This document shows, in pieces, positions 8,909-17,564 of a stretch of 64,000 nucleotides of DNA. The stretch's first letter is position 1, and every line of letters starts with the position of its first letter. Source of the stretch: Vulcanimicrobium alpinum (lineage in GTDB: Bacteria > Vulcanimicrobiota > Vulcanimicrobiia > Vulcanimicrobiales > Vulcanimicrobiaceae); NCBI RefSeq assembly GCF_027923555.1, contig NZ_AP025523.1:2422484-2486483 (forward strand). The letters are read 5' to 3'. A model generated the notes under the pieces. The model saw nothing but the letters and a program-made list of their open reading frames with translations. It ran no database searches and was not told the origin of the DNA. Made by a program: the position numbers and the translations under genes.

Positions 8909-9319
8909 CTACCGTCTCTTGCGCGAACGATCGTGGAGCAGCCGGCGCAGTTCCGCGAGCGCCGCACCGTCGTTCGCGACCGCATCGACGAACCCGTGCA
9001 CGGCGGCGGGCCCGTGCGCGGAGATCAGCCCGCCGAGCGTCTGCGCGACGATCCTCGCTACCACGTCCTCGCGCGTCACCGCCGCGCGATAACGCACGTC
9101 CAAATGCGAACCGCCGTCGTTGCCTTTGGCGACGAGCCCCTTTTTGAGCATCCGAGTCAGTTCCGTGAAGACGGTCGTGTAGGCGAGATCTTCACGCTCG
9201 GAGAGGCCGCGGTGTAGTTCGGAGACGGACTGCGGTCCGTGCGCCCAGAGGTACTCCACGATGGAGGCCTGCCGCGTGCCGAGGACTTTGCCGAGGTCGG
9301 CCTTTCTGCGCGAGCTCAT
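8909..9319 (-). CDS. BlaI/MecI/CopY-family transcriptional repressor
   Basis: 136 residues from ATG 9319. The winged-helix core is typical of BlaI: GTRQASIVEYLWAHGPQSVSEL (helices), then LAYTTVFTELTRMLKKGLVAK, which matches the family recognition helix and wing. The C-terminal half is the helical dimerisation region where M56 peptidases cut. It is the first gene of a pair with the M56 peptidase (5-nt gap). Frames open further upstream, but they are out of family and overlap the next gene. Likely target: the dyad at 8057-8073, and possibly its own promoter. Confidence 0.92.
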   Translation of the reverse strand: MSSRRKADLGKVLGTRQASIVEYLWAHGPQSVSELHRGLSEREDLAYTTVFTELTRMLKKGLVAKGNDGGSHLDVRYRAAVTREDVVARIVAQTLGGLISAHGPAAVHGFVDAVANDGAALAELRRLLHDRSRKRR

Positions 9320-9413
9320 CGTTCGGCGATACGGCGGGAGGCGAGCATACGACACGCCATCGTACGCCTGCAGCGCGCGCGATCCCTTGCCCCGGTGCAC
9401 TGCGGCATCGCTC

Positions 9414-9671
9414 TTAACGCCGCTCGCGCCGGCACGTGCGCGCGGCGCGGATCCGCGCGATCCTGGCGTACACGTCGTCGAAGGCGTCGCGTTCGCGCCG
9501 CACGCGATGGGCGCGCATGCGCATCGCGAGCAGCCACACAACGAGCACGCCGGCGATTCCCGCGCACAGCAGCCGCAAGGGCGGCGCGGTCGGCAGCAAT
9601 GCACCGGCCGCGACCACAGTCGCGAGCAGCGCAGCGAGATTCTGCCAGGTGCGCATCGGCGGCGCGTTCAT
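9414..9671 (-). CDS. Small two-helix membrane protein, unknown
   Basis: 85 residues with two hydrophobic helices (about 12-27, LAALLATVVAAGALLP, and about 33-49, LLCAGIAGVLVVWLLAM), then a strongly basic cytosolic tail with several Arg clusters. No family recognised. It lies between the BlaI-like gene and a hypothetical gene on the same strand, with 94 nt and 24 nt gaps. Its frame is the only sensible one in this stretch, but such short GC-rich frames can arise by chance. Confidence 0.5.
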   Translation of the reverse strand: MNAPPMRTWQNLAALLATVVAAGALLPTAPPLRLLCAGIAGVLVVWLLAMRMRAHRVRRERDAFDDVYARIARIRAARTCRRERR

Positions 9672-9695
9672 CGCGGGCCGCCGTGCGCGCGGAAG

Positions 9696-10067
9696 TTACT
9701 CGTCGCCTTCGTGCAGGTGCAGGTGACAGCCGTCTTCCGCATCGTCGAGCACTTCGCGCGCTTCGTCCAGCACATTGACGGGGAGCGCGCCGCCCGATTC
9801 GACCGATCCTTCGGCCGCGAGAAACTCGACTTCGTCCCAATCTTCCCACGTCTCGAGCGGCTCGCCGTCGACCTCGGCCGGAAAGCGCACGCAGAATCCC
9901 TGTTCGATGTGGAGACCGGTGACCAGGACGCGCGTACCCCGCGGATAGTAGGTACCATCCTTCCAAAGGGTCCCGTACGTCGTGTCGTAATGCTGACCGA
10001 TCTCGATCTTCTCGATCGCCCCGTCTCCCCCGCAGTGACGCCCTGCGGATCGCCGTATTTTCCGCAC
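9696..10067 (-). CDS. Hypothetical acidic protein
   Basis: Up to 123 residues from GTG 10067; the true start may lie further in, since the first about 17 residues are basic and differ in composition from the rest. The body (IEIGQHYDTTYGTLWKDGTYYPRG onwards) is well-formed, acidic and Trp/Glu-rich, ending in a His/Glu tail HLHLHEGDE that could bind metal. No family recognised. It is divergent from the Nudix gene with 23 nt between starts; a TATACC sequence in that gap reads as a -10 box for either direction. Confidence 0.6.
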   Translation of the reverse strand: MRKIRRSAGRHCGGDGAIEKIEIGQHYDTTYGTLWKDGTYYPRGTRVLVTGLHIEQGFCVRFPAEVDGEPLETWEDWDEVEFLAAEGSVESGGALPVNVLDEAREVLDDAEDGCHLHLHEGDE

Positions 10068-10090
10068 CGCCCTATGGTATACCCGTTACG

Positions 10091-10642
10091 ATGAACGAAC
10101 GGCGACTGCGCGCCTGGCGCGTCATTTCCTCGGCCTATCCGATCACGACGCCGTTCCTGCGCCTGCGTGCCGACCGGGTCGAGCTTCCGAGCGGCGCGAT
10201 CGTCGACGAGTACTACGTCCGCGAGTCGCACGGCTTCTCGGTCGTGTTCGCGACGACGTCCGACGACCGCGTCGTCCTGGTGCGCCAGTACAAGCACGGG
10301 ATCGGCGAGGTGGTGACCGAGCTCCCTGCGGGCGGCGTCGATCCCGGTGAGTCGCCCGAGTCGTGCGCGGTGCGCGAGCTCGCCGAAGAGACGGGCTACG
10401 CCGGCTCGCCTGCCGAGCACATCCGCACGTTCATCACCGATCCGACGAACTCGAACTCGCGCTTCCATCTCTATCGCATCCGCGACGCGGAACGGAAATT
10501 CGAACCCTACCCGGACCCCACCGAAGACATCGAGGTGCTGCTGGCGACGCGCGACGAGGTGCGCGCGATGGCGCTCGACGGCCGCATCGCTGCGGGTTCG
10601 CAGGTCGCCGCGGTGCTGGTCGCCCTCGCGGCCGGCCCTTAA
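10091..10642 (+). CDS. Nudix hydrolase, ADP-ribose pyrophosphatase type
   Basis: 183 residues. A complete Nudix box GX5EX7REUXEEXGU spans residues 81-103 (ends RELAEETGY), supplying the Glu ligands for Mg2+. The N-terminal beta-rich part (YYVRESHGFSVVFATT, VVLVRQYKHG) is the ADP-ribose pyrophosphatase pattern. By family, it splits ADP-ribose to AMP and ribose 5-phosphate, or a related nucleoside diphosphate sugar. Its stop overlaps the stop of the convergent pdeM gene by 2 nt. Confidence 0.9.
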   Translation: MNERRLRAWRVISSAYPITTPFLRLRADRVELPSGAIVDEYYVRESHGFSVVFATTSDDRVVLVRQYKHGIGEVVTELPAGGVDPGESPESCAVRELAEETGYAGSPAEHIRTFITDPTNSNSRFHLYRIRDAERKFEPYPDPTEDIEVLLATRDEVRAMALDGRIAAGSQVAAVLVALAAGP

Positions 10643-11406
10643 CGGTCGGGCCGGAGCCTGCGGCGCCGGATCCCGCCCCGGCGTGCAAGGTGCGTCCCGT
10701 AGAGGGCGCCGCGGAGCGCCGAGAGCGTGCCGAACGGAAAGACGCGATCGGCGCCGGCCGCGACGACGTGCAGGTCGCGGCGGCCGAGGTTCCACGGCGC
10801 CAGCGCCGCTAGACACGCATCGCCGGTGACGTCCAAGCCAGGCGAATACGGCGTGAGCGCGGGGACGACGACGAGCGATGCGGAGCCGAGGAATGCGGGC
10901 GCCGTCGAGCCGCCGCCGAGCTGCAGCGACGGATGCAGGTGACCGATCATCGTGCGCCGCGCTCCCGCATCGGGGCGGTCGCCGTGCAGCAGCGTCCAGC
11001 CGTCGCGCTCGCAACGCTCGACCGTCGCGCCGAGGATCGCGACGCCGCGCGTGCGCCCTTCGTGATTCCCCGCGATCACCGTCACGCGCGCGAAGCCGCG
11101 CAGCGTCGCGAGCGCCGCCGCGACGTGGCGCGCGGCGCCGGGGCTCATCCCCGCACCGTGGATCGCGTCGCCGAGGAAGACGATCTCGCGCGCGTCGTGA
11201 CGCTGCACCGCGATCGCGATCGCGGCGACGATCTCGTCGGTCGACCACAGCGGGAGCGCCGAGCCGCCGCCCATCACGTCTTCGTAGCCCAAGTGCGCGT
11301 CGGCGCAGATCAGGACGCGCGACGTCGCGAGCAGCGCGAAGCCGCCCGGGAGCGCGAGCACGCCGTCGGCGAGCGCGAACGTTTCGGCAGCGGCGGCCGG
11401 ACGCAT
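10639..11406 (-). CDS. pdeM: Ligase-associated DNA damage response endonuclease PdeM
   Basis: 255 residues with a full calcineurin-like metallophosphoesterase motif set: DAH at 36-38, GD at 79-80, GNHE at 113-116, a later HGD, and GHLH at 155-158. In the family that pairs with Lhr-type helicases these residues bind two metals and the protein acts as a nuclease. Its ATG overlaps the TGA of the helicase gene (TGATG), so it is translationally coupled to it, which supports the PdeM assignment over a generic phosphatase. Confidence 0.88.
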   Translation of the reverse strand: MRPAAAAETFALADGVLALPGGFALLATSRVLICADAHLGYEDVMGGGSALPLWSTDEIVAAIAIAVQRHDAREIVFLGDAIHGAGMSPGAARHVAAALATLRGFARVTVIAGNHEGRTRGVAILGATVERCERDGWTLLHGDRPDAGARRTMIGHLHPSLQLGGGSTAPAFLGSASLVVVPALTPYSPGLDVTGDACLAALAPWNLGRRDLHVVAAGADRVFPFGTLSALRGALYGTHLARRGGIRRRRLRPDR

Positions 11407-14090
11407 CACAACAGCCGCATCTGGCCGGGGCGCGCGTCCTCCACCGGCGCCGTCTCCACGCGTTCGCCGAGCAGCGCGAGAACGCGCTCGTGCAGCGCTT
11501 CTACCATGCTCGCGCGATCGTCCATCACCACGCTGTCGCCGAACGATGAGGTGACGATCCCGAAGGTGAACGGCGTCGCCGCCGCCGGATGCAGCACGCG
11601 CGGCTCGCCCTCGATCCCTTCGAGGTAGCGCAGCGCCGCGGGCGCGTCGAGCAGATCGCGCGTCACCGTGCGCAGCGTTTCCCGGACCAGCGGGAAGTCG
11701 CGGTCCGCCTCCCACAGCCGGTCGAAGATCTTCGCCGCGTTCCAGCGCAGCGCGCCGCCGCGGATCGAACGGCCGCCGGCACGCCGCAGCACCAGGAGCC
11801 CGGTGTTCGCGACGTGCCGGAACTGCTGGCGCAGAAGATTGCTCGCGCGCAGGCCGTCGACGAGATCCCGTTCGAAACCGTCGACGCGCAGCAGCGACGG
11901 CCACACCGAGTCGGGGACGCGCTTGCGCGCGGGGAGCGCGACGAGAAAACCGTTGTCGTCGGTCGTCAGGGTCGAATTGACGCGCGCCTCGCGATGCAGG
12001 CGCGCGCCGACCACGCGTGCGAGCGTCTCGTTCACGCGCCGCCCCGCGCAGGTGTGATACACCGCGGTCTGCCGCTGGTCCATCCGGTAGAGTTCGATCA
12101 CCGGGTGCGTGCCGTCGGGGAGCGCCGAGAGGGCGACCTGCTGGGCGACATAGCGCACCACGTGCGCCGCTTCGGCACCGTCGAGCCCGTAACGGCCGCG
12201 CACGTAGGCGAGCGCGCCCTGCGCGCCCCCGGCGGCGAGCGCGTCGGCGACCCCGCGCCGCAGACGCCCGATCTCGTGCGCGAGGATCAGCGGCACGCCC
12301 TTGAGATGCGAACTCCATTGCGGCACCGTCGGCCGTCCGGCATAGGGCTCGACGCGCAGCCCGCGCGGGCCGGACTCCGTCACCCGCAGGGTCCGGCCTT
12401 CCAGCAGAAAGACGTCGCCCGGTGAGAGCGTTGCGGCGAAGCCTTCGCCCAGGCGGCCGATCGCACTGCCGCCGGCGCCGCTCACGGGGACGGTGGATTC
12501 GTCGGGGATCGTGCCGACGTTTTCGAAATACGCGCTCGACGGCTCGCGCCCCAGACCGTAGAGCGCTTCGCCGTCGGTGCCGATGCGCCGCACGTGCGCG
12601 TCGTCGAGACCTGCGCCCCCGCCGGTGAGGTACGCGACGCAGGCGCGCAGATCGTCGTCACGCAGATCGCGGAACGGATACGCCTGCCGTGCCGTCGCGA
12701 GCACGTCGGCGAACGGAACGCGGCGATCCGGGACGCATTGGCCGACGACCCATTGCGCGAGGACGTCGAGCGGTGCCTCGGGGATCGCCACCTCCTCGAT
12801 GATGCCCTCGCGGATGCAGCGGCGGGTCGCAGCCGCTTCGATGATGTCGTCGCGATCCTGCGCGAGGATCGTTCCGGCGGCGACGGCGCCGGGACGATGG
12901 CCGGACCGTCCGACGCGCTGCAGGGTCGGCGTCATTCCACGCGCGCCGCCCATCACGATCACCCGGTCGATGTAGCCGATGTCGACCCCGAGTTCGAGCG
13001 AACTCGAGCACACGACCGTCCGGAGCGTCCCGCTGCGCAAGTCGGCTTCGGTCCGGTGGCGGATATTTTTTTCAAGCGCGCTGTGGTGGACGCCGATCCG
13101 GCGGTCGCGCTTCTCCGTCGTCGCCCGCGGCACGTCGTCCGCGACTTCGATTACGCCGGCCGGTTCGCCGGCCAGCTCCATCTCGTGCGCGACGCGTTCG
13201 GCCTGGCTGCGCACGTTGGTGAACACCAGCGTCGAGCGCACGTCGCGCGTCATCGTGTAGGCCGTGCGCGCGCACGTCGCGAGCGTCGCCATCGCGCCGG
13301 CGAACGGCGCGGTGATGTCGAGCGTGATCTGCCGCAGGCCGCGGCAGTCGACGACGGCGCACTCGCGTCCGGTGCCCGCCAAAAACGACGCAACGCGGTC
13401 GAGCGGCGCGACCGTCGCCGAGAGCCCGACGCGGCGCACCGCGCTCCGGCTGAGCAGGTCGAGCGATTCCAGCAGCAGCGTCAGGTGCGCGCCGCGCTTG
13501 CTGCCGGCGAGCGCGTGGACCTCGTCGACGATGACCGTCTCGACGTGCGAGAGCGTCTTGCGGTAGGAGTCCATCGCGACCATCAGCGCAAGCGATTCCG
13601 GCGTCGTCATCAGGATGTGCGGCGGACGCGCGAGCATCAGCCGCCGCTCTTCCTGCGGCGTGTCGCCGGTGCGCACGCCGGTGCGCACGAAGCGTTCGCG
13701 GACGCGGCCGCGGCGGACGCGCGCGCGTTCCGTGTTGGGCCGCTCGAGCAGTCCCATCTCGCGCAGAGGCCGGCGCACGTTGTGCTCGACGTCGTAGCCG
13801 AGCGCGCGCAGCGGCGAGACGTAGAGACAGTACGTGCGCGCGAGGAGTTCGTCGGCATCGCGCAGGTCGGCGAGCCGCGACATCACGGGCAAGAACGCCG
13901 AGAGCGTCTTCCCGGTCCCGGTCGGCGAACAGATGAGCGCGTGACGTCCGGTCGCGGCGAGCGGGAGCGCCTGAGCCTGCGGCGGCGTCGGCTCGCGCAG
14001 ACGTTCGTCGCACCACGCGGCGATATCCGGGTGCAGTGATCGAAAGGGATCGTGCGCGTCGACCTCCGCACGCGGGCTTTGCGGTCTCAC
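11406..14090 (-). CDS. lhr: Lhr-type ATP-dependent DNA helicase
   Basis: 894 residues from GTG 14090. Superfamily 2 motifs: Q region PPQAQ at 36-40, Walker A SPTGTGKT at 55-62, DEVH box at 189-192, SAT motif in GLSATVAP, then the C-terminal motor with QRVGRSGHRPG (motif VI), winged helix and Lhr-specific core. Length and the coupled downstream pdeM match the ligase-associated DNA damage response helicase family. The frame is open upstream to 14261, but that extension is Arg-rich and overlaps the divergent regulator, so the shorter start is preferred. Acts in DNA repair, presumably with PdeM and a ligase. Confidence 0.93.
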   Translation of the reverse strand: MRPQSPRAEVDAHDPFRSLHPDIAAWCDERLREPTPPQAQALPLAATGRHALICSPTGTGKTLSAFLPVMSRLADLRDADELLARTYCLYVSPLRALGYDVEHNVRRPLREMGLLERPNTERARVRRGRVRERFVRTGVRTGDTPQEERRLMLARPPHILMTTPESLALMVAMDSYRKTLSHVETVIVDEVHALAGSKRGAHLTLLLESLDLLSRSAVRRVGLSATVAPLDRVASFLAGTGRECAVVDCRGLRQITLDITAPFAGAMATLATCARTAYTMTRDVRSTLVFTNVRSQAERVAHEMELAGEPAGVIEVADDVPRATTEKRDRRIGVHHSALEKNIRHRTEADLRSGTLRTVVCSSSLELGVDIGYIDRVIVMGGARGMTPTLQRVGRSGHRPGAVAAGTILAQDRDDIIEAAATRRCIREGIIEEVAIPEAPLDVLAQWVVGQCVPDRRVPFADVLATARQAYPFRDLRDDDLRACVAYLTGGGAGLDDAHVRRIGTDGEALYGLGREPSSAYFENVGTIPDESTVPVSGAGGSAIGRLGEGFAATLSPGDVFLLEGRTLRVTESGPRGLRVEPYAGRPTVPQWSSHLKGVPLILAHEIGRLRRGVADALAAGGAQGALAYVRGRYGLDGAEAAHVVRYVAQQVALSALPDGTHPVIELYRMDQRQTAVYHTCAGRRVNETLARVVGARLHREARVNSTLTTDDNGFLVALPARKRVPDSVWPSLLRVDGFERDLVDGLRASNLLRQQFRHVANTGLLVLRRAGGRSIRGGALRWNAAKIFDRLWEADRDFPLVRETLRTVTRDLLDAPAALRYLEGIEGEPRVLHPAAATPFTFGIVTSSFGDSVVMDDRASMVEALHERVLALLGERVETAPVEDARPGQMRLL

Positions 14091-14220
14091 GGGACGTGTA
14101 ACCTTCGGCGCCACACAACAAGGCACCGGGCGGGCGGCCCCCTCCGCAGCTTGCCCATGGTACGGAGAACGGCGGCGGCACGCAAGGGTCTGGGGGGACC
14201 GGAGTCGGAAGAATATTTGC

Positions 14221-15300
14221 GTGTCCGCCTCGCTGGCCGCCATGTTGCGTAAGAGCACCACTCTTTACCAGGAGCGGTGGGTTGCGCGTTCCGAGACGGA
14301 ATACGCGACGCCGGCCCGGGCCGGGATCGTCGAAGAACACATCGGCTATTGGGAAGCGATCGCGCGCGCCGTCGAGACGCAGGACTTCGAAGAGCTGATG
14401 AGCTTCGCGCGCACCGCTGGGCGCATGCAGGCGCGCGACGGACGCGACCTGGCCGACGCGGTGCGCCGCACGATCGCCGCCACCAACCTCATCGAGCTCG
14501 CGCTGCTCGAAGTCAACGACGGCGACGTCCCGGCGATCGACATCGTCAACGAGATCGGCGACGTGCGCGGGCTCATCGCGATGGCCGTCGCCGAGGGATA
14601 CAAGGCCGAGGTCGCGGAACGCGACGCGCCGGCCGAGGCGCGCGAGCGGCTGCGCGCCGCGATGCAGCGCCGCCGCGATCGTGCCGCGACGACGACGCTG
14701 CTCGCCGGCTCCGAGATCGCGCCGCTGTACGAAGGCGGGATGCGGCTGCACTTCGTCGAGAGCGGGAAGCTGCGGCTCTACAACCTGCTTCCGAACGGGC
14801 GCACCATCACGCTCTCGATTCTCAGCGAGAACGACGTGTTTTTGCAGTGGCGCGCCGAGTCGACCTCGCTCTCGTGCCTGTGCGCCGAGGCGATGCACGA
14901 CTCCACCGTGCTCACGGTGGACGGTGACGCGCTCGCCGAGATCGTCGCCCAGCAGCCCGTGGCGGCGATCGACGTAATCACGCAGTTCGCCCAGCGCCTC
15001 ACCGAGTCGCAAGTCCTCATCGAAGACCTCCTCAACAACTCGGTCAACATCCGGCTGTACCGCACCCTGCTCCAGCTCGCTCAGCAGTTCGGGCGGCTGG
15101 ACGCCGGCGCGACCCTCATCGACGTTCCGCTGACCCACCAGCGGCTCGCCGATATGATCGGGTCGAACCGTGTCACCGTCACCCGCAAGCTTCACGAACT
15201 GCAGGAGCGCGGAATCGTCGAGGGCCGCCGCAACGCGACCCTGGCGGTACGCCGGATGGACCGGCTCGAAGCGCTCGCGACCGGCGCCGAGACGGACTGA
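14221..15300 (+). CDS. Crp/Fnr-type regulator with an N-terminal RsbR-like helical domain
   Basis: 359 residues (GTG start; ATG 14242 is an alternative). Residues about 15-135 form an all-helical acidic domain (IVEEHIGYWEAIARAVETQD; RDLADAVRRTIAATNLIE) resembling the non-haem globin-like N-domain of RsbR stressosome proteins. Residues about 155-275 are a cyclic-nucleotide-binding-like beta roll (LHFVESGKLRLYNLLPNGR; VFLQWRAES). About 285-350 is the Crp helix-turn-helix (LTHQRLADMIGSNRVTVTRKL). No Fe-S cysteine cluster of FNR type is evident. It sits just before bchM-acsF and diverges from lhr, so control of tetrapyrrole or stress genes is possible but unproven. Confidence 0.82.
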   Translation: MSASLAAMLRKSTTLYQERWVARSETEYATPARAGIVEEHIGYWEAIARAVETQDFEELMSFARTAGRMQARDGRDLADAVRRTIAATNLIELALLEVNDGDVPAIDIVNEIGDVRGLIAMAVAEGYKAEVAERDAPAEARERLRAAMQRRRDRAATTTLLAGSEIAPLYEGGMRLHFVESGKLRLYNLLPNGRTITLSILSENDVFLQWRAESTSLSCLCAEAMHDSTVLTVDGDALAEIVAQQPVAAIDVITQFAQRLTESQVLIEDLLNNSVNIRLYRTLLQLAQQFGRLDAGATLIDVPLTHQRLADMIGSNRVTVTRKLHELQERGIVEGRRNATLAVRRMDRLEALATGAETD

Positions 15301-15344
15301 AACCCCGGGGCCGCCGCGCCGGTAGGTCGGAGCGGAGGTCCTCG

Positions 15345-15539
15345 ATGCCCTATTTCGTCCGCGTCACCGCGATCGTCGCGGTCGCCCTGGTCGCCCTGAT
15401 CCTCATCGGCTTTCTACTCAAGATCGTGCTGTTCGCGGCGCTGGTCGCCGCGCTGATCGTCGGCGGCTTGGCGATCCGCAACGCCGTTCTGCGCCGCCGG
15501 TCCCGCGGCGGGGTGATTACACTCACGGCGCGACGCTAG
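15345..15539 (+). CDS. Small single-pass membrane protein
   Basis: 64 residues preceded by a good ribosome site GGAGG 7 nt before ATG. One long hydrophobic run (residues about 6-45, VTAIVAVALVALILIGFLL and following) could be one or two helices; then an Arg-rich cytosolic tail. No family recognised. It lies in the same direction as the regulator (45 nt downstream) and bchM. Confidence 0.65.
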   Translation: MPYFVRVTAIVAVALVALILIGFLLKIVLFAALVAALIVGGLAIRNAVLRRRSRGGVITLTARR

Positions 15540-15606
15540 CCCGCCTCGTAGCATCGGGTCAAGCTGCTGTAGCACGTCCGCCGTGGCGCGGACGGGAGGG
15601 CCCCCG

Positions 15607-16353
15607 ATGCAGAGTGATGTCCGTTCCGCGGCCGATCCGCGCACCCACGCGCCGGCGTTCGCGCCGCACCGTCCCTCGGAGATCGGGGAGCGGGTCCGCA
15701 AGTACTTCGAAACGTCGGGCTTCTCGCGCTGGACCGCGATCTACGGCACCGGGGACATCCCGCCGATCTGGAAGATCGTGCGCGACGGCCACCAGCGCGT
15801 GATCGATCACGTGCTGGAGTGGACCGAGCCCGATCGTCATCACACCGCGCTCGACGCGGGCTGCGGGACCGGCAACCTCGCGATTCAGCTGGCGAACCGC
15901 GGCTACGAAGTCGACGCGTTCGACGTCTCGGCGCCGATGATCCACTTCGCCAAGTACATCAACAGCGGGAAGACCAAGGGGATCCCGCCGAGCTTCCACG
16001 TCGGCGACATCGGCTCGGTGACGGCGGAGCCGCGCAGCTACGATCTGGTCTGCTGTCTGGACGTGCTGTTCCACTACCCGCTCGAGGAAGTGGATCGGAT
16101 GCTTTCGAGCCTCGCCGATCTGAGCGCGGCAAAGCTGATCGGGACGTTCGCTCAGCGCACGCCGCTCAACGACTTCTGGATGCGTGTCGGCCAGCGCCTC
16201 CACGCCAAGAACCGCATGACGAAGCTGTTCATGTTCAGTCAGTCGGAGATCGACGCGGTGCTCAAGCGGGCCGGCTTCAAGGTCGTGCGGACGAAGCGGA
16301 TCAAGTACTTCTTCTATGATTCGACCGTGTTCGAAGCCGTGCGGACCGCGTAG
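15607..16353 (+). CDS. bchM: Magnesium-protoporphyrin IX methyltransferase
   Basis: Transfers a methyl group from S-adenosylmethionine to Mg-protoporphyrin IX, the step before ring E closure in (bacterio)chlorophyll synthesis. 248 residues from ATG 15607, chosen because GGAGGG lies 6 nt upstream (a longer frame starts at 15583). Residues 30-72 carry the family signature VRKYFETSGFSRWTAIYG and DGHQRVIDHVLEW. SAM motif I is LDAGCGTGN at 82-90. The C-terminal VRTKRIKYFFYDSTVFEAV is also typical. It is 9 nt from acsF, the next pathway enzyme, which makes the assignment firm. Confidence 0.93.
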   Translation: MQSDVRSAADPRTHAPAFAPHRPSEIGERVRKYFETSGFSRWTAIYGTGDIPPIWKIVRDGHQRVIDHVLEWTEPDRHHTALDAGCGTGNLAIQLANRGYEVDAFDVSAPMIHFAKYINSGKTKGIPPSFHVGDIGSVTAEPRSYDLVCCLDVLFHYPLEEVDRMLSSLADLSAAKLIGTFAQRTPLNDFWMRVGQRLHAKNRMTKLFMFSQSEIDAVLKRAGFKVVRTKRIKYFFYDSTVFEAVRTA

Positions 16354-16362
16354 CGCCGCAGG

Positions 16363-17511
16363 ATGAGCGTCATCGCCGGGCCGGTCGATTCGGCCTGGGT
16401 CAAACAGCCGAAGGTCAAGGATGCGGCGTCGCCGCAGATGCTCGCGCCGCGGCTGTACCGGACGGACATCGAGCAGCTCAACGCGCTCGACGTCTCCGCG
16501 TTCCGCGCGGAGTTCACGGCGCTGCGCGAAGATTTCGAAGCCGACCACAACCGCGCGCACTTCAAGTGGGACGACGACGCCCGCAACCTCGACTATCGCC
16601 CGGTGTGGGAGAATTTCTACGAGTTCCTCCACCGCAGCGCGTTCGGCGAGTTCTCGGGCTGTCTGCTCTACAGCGACGTCTACCGGCGGATCGACGACCC
16701 CGATGTCTCGGCGATCTACAAATGCATGGCGCGCGATGAGGGCCGGCACGCGTCGTTTCTGAACTGGGTGATGCGCGAGATGGGGCGCCGCTTCGACCTC
16801 GCGGCGCTCCCGCAGATCGAAAAGCTGCAGTTCCTCGCCCCGCAGTGGATCTTCATCACCACGTACCTCTCCGAAGCGATCGGCTTCTACCGCTATCAGA
16901 ACATCTCCGATCACCTGCGCGCGCGCAGCGAATACCGCTTCCACCCGCTCTTCCGCTACTTCCACGAGTGGTGCAAGGACGAGCGCCGGCACTCGCGCTT
17001 CTTCGCGCTGATGATCCGCACGCAGCCTCAGCTCTACCGCGGTGCGTGGCGCGCATTTCTCACCAAGGTCTTCACCCTCGCGGTGTACGTGACGATGTAC
17101 CTGCGCGACCAGGAGTCGTCGATCTACGGAACGCTCGGGATCGACTGGGAGAAGTACGATCTGAAGGTGATCGACGAGACCGACGTAGCGGCGGCCGGCG
17201 TGTGGGGGATCCGCATCCGCACGAAGTCGCGCTGGTTCGCCGCGCGCTTGCGCGCGATGCGCGAGAACAACCGCGCCAACAAACGCGGCCGCGCGCGCGC
17301 CCACGGCATCCGCAAGCCGTATGAGGTCGCGCTGCGCTACGTGCGCTTCGCCGGCAACATCCTGCAGCTCGCGCTCCTCGCTGCGCAGCCGCCGGACCGC
17401 GTCACCCCGCACCCGCGCGAACGCTGGCTCGAAGTCGCCGCCGATCCCGCCGACACCGCCGTCTTCGCCCTGAACGTCCCGCCCGCCACGCTGCCCGCCA
17501 TCGCACGCTGA
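16363..17511 (+). CDS. acsF: Aerobic Mg-protoporphyrin IX monomethyl ester (oxidative) cyclase
   Basis: Diiron oxygenase that uses O2 to form the isocyclic ring E of chlorophylls. 382 residues, the usual length. Candidate iron ligands follow the ferritin-like pattern: E96 (GEFSG), E126 with H129 (ARDEGRH), E171 (YLSEAIG), E207 with H210 (CKDERRH). Family stretches include GCLLYSDVYRRI and FTLAVYVTMYLRDQE. The C-terminus is longer than cyanobacterial homologues and ends in an Ala/Pro-rich tail. Encoded 9 nt after bchM. The O2-dependent enzyme implies oxic growth; the anaerobic BchE is not in the window. Confidence 0.93.
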   Translation: MSVIAGPVDSAWVKQPKVKDAASPQMLAPRLYRTDIEQLNALDVSAFRAEFTALREDFEADHNRAHFKWDDDARNLDYRPVWENFYEFLHRSAFGEFSGCLLYSDVYRRIDDPDVSAIYKCMARDEGRHASFLNWVMREMGRRFDLAALPQIEKLQFLAPQWIFITTYLSEAIGFYRYQNISDHLRARSEYRFHPLFRYFHEWCKDERRHSRFFALMIRTQPQLYRGAWRAFLTKVFTLAVYVTMYLRDQESSIYGTLGIDWEKYDLKVIDETDVAAAGVWGIRIRTKSRWFAARLRAMRENNRANKRGRARAHGIRKPYEVALRYVRFAGNILQLALLAAQPPDRVTPHPRERWLEVAADPADTAVFALNVPPATLPAIAR

Positions 17512-17564
17512 ACCCCGTCACGCTGACGGAGCGAGGACTTCTCGGGATTCTCTCGTAGACGGCG

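Noticed and set aside
14091-14261. A longer lhr reading frame from ATG 14261
   Set aside because: The extra 57 residues are Arg/Pro-rich, and the start lies inside the divergent regulator gene.
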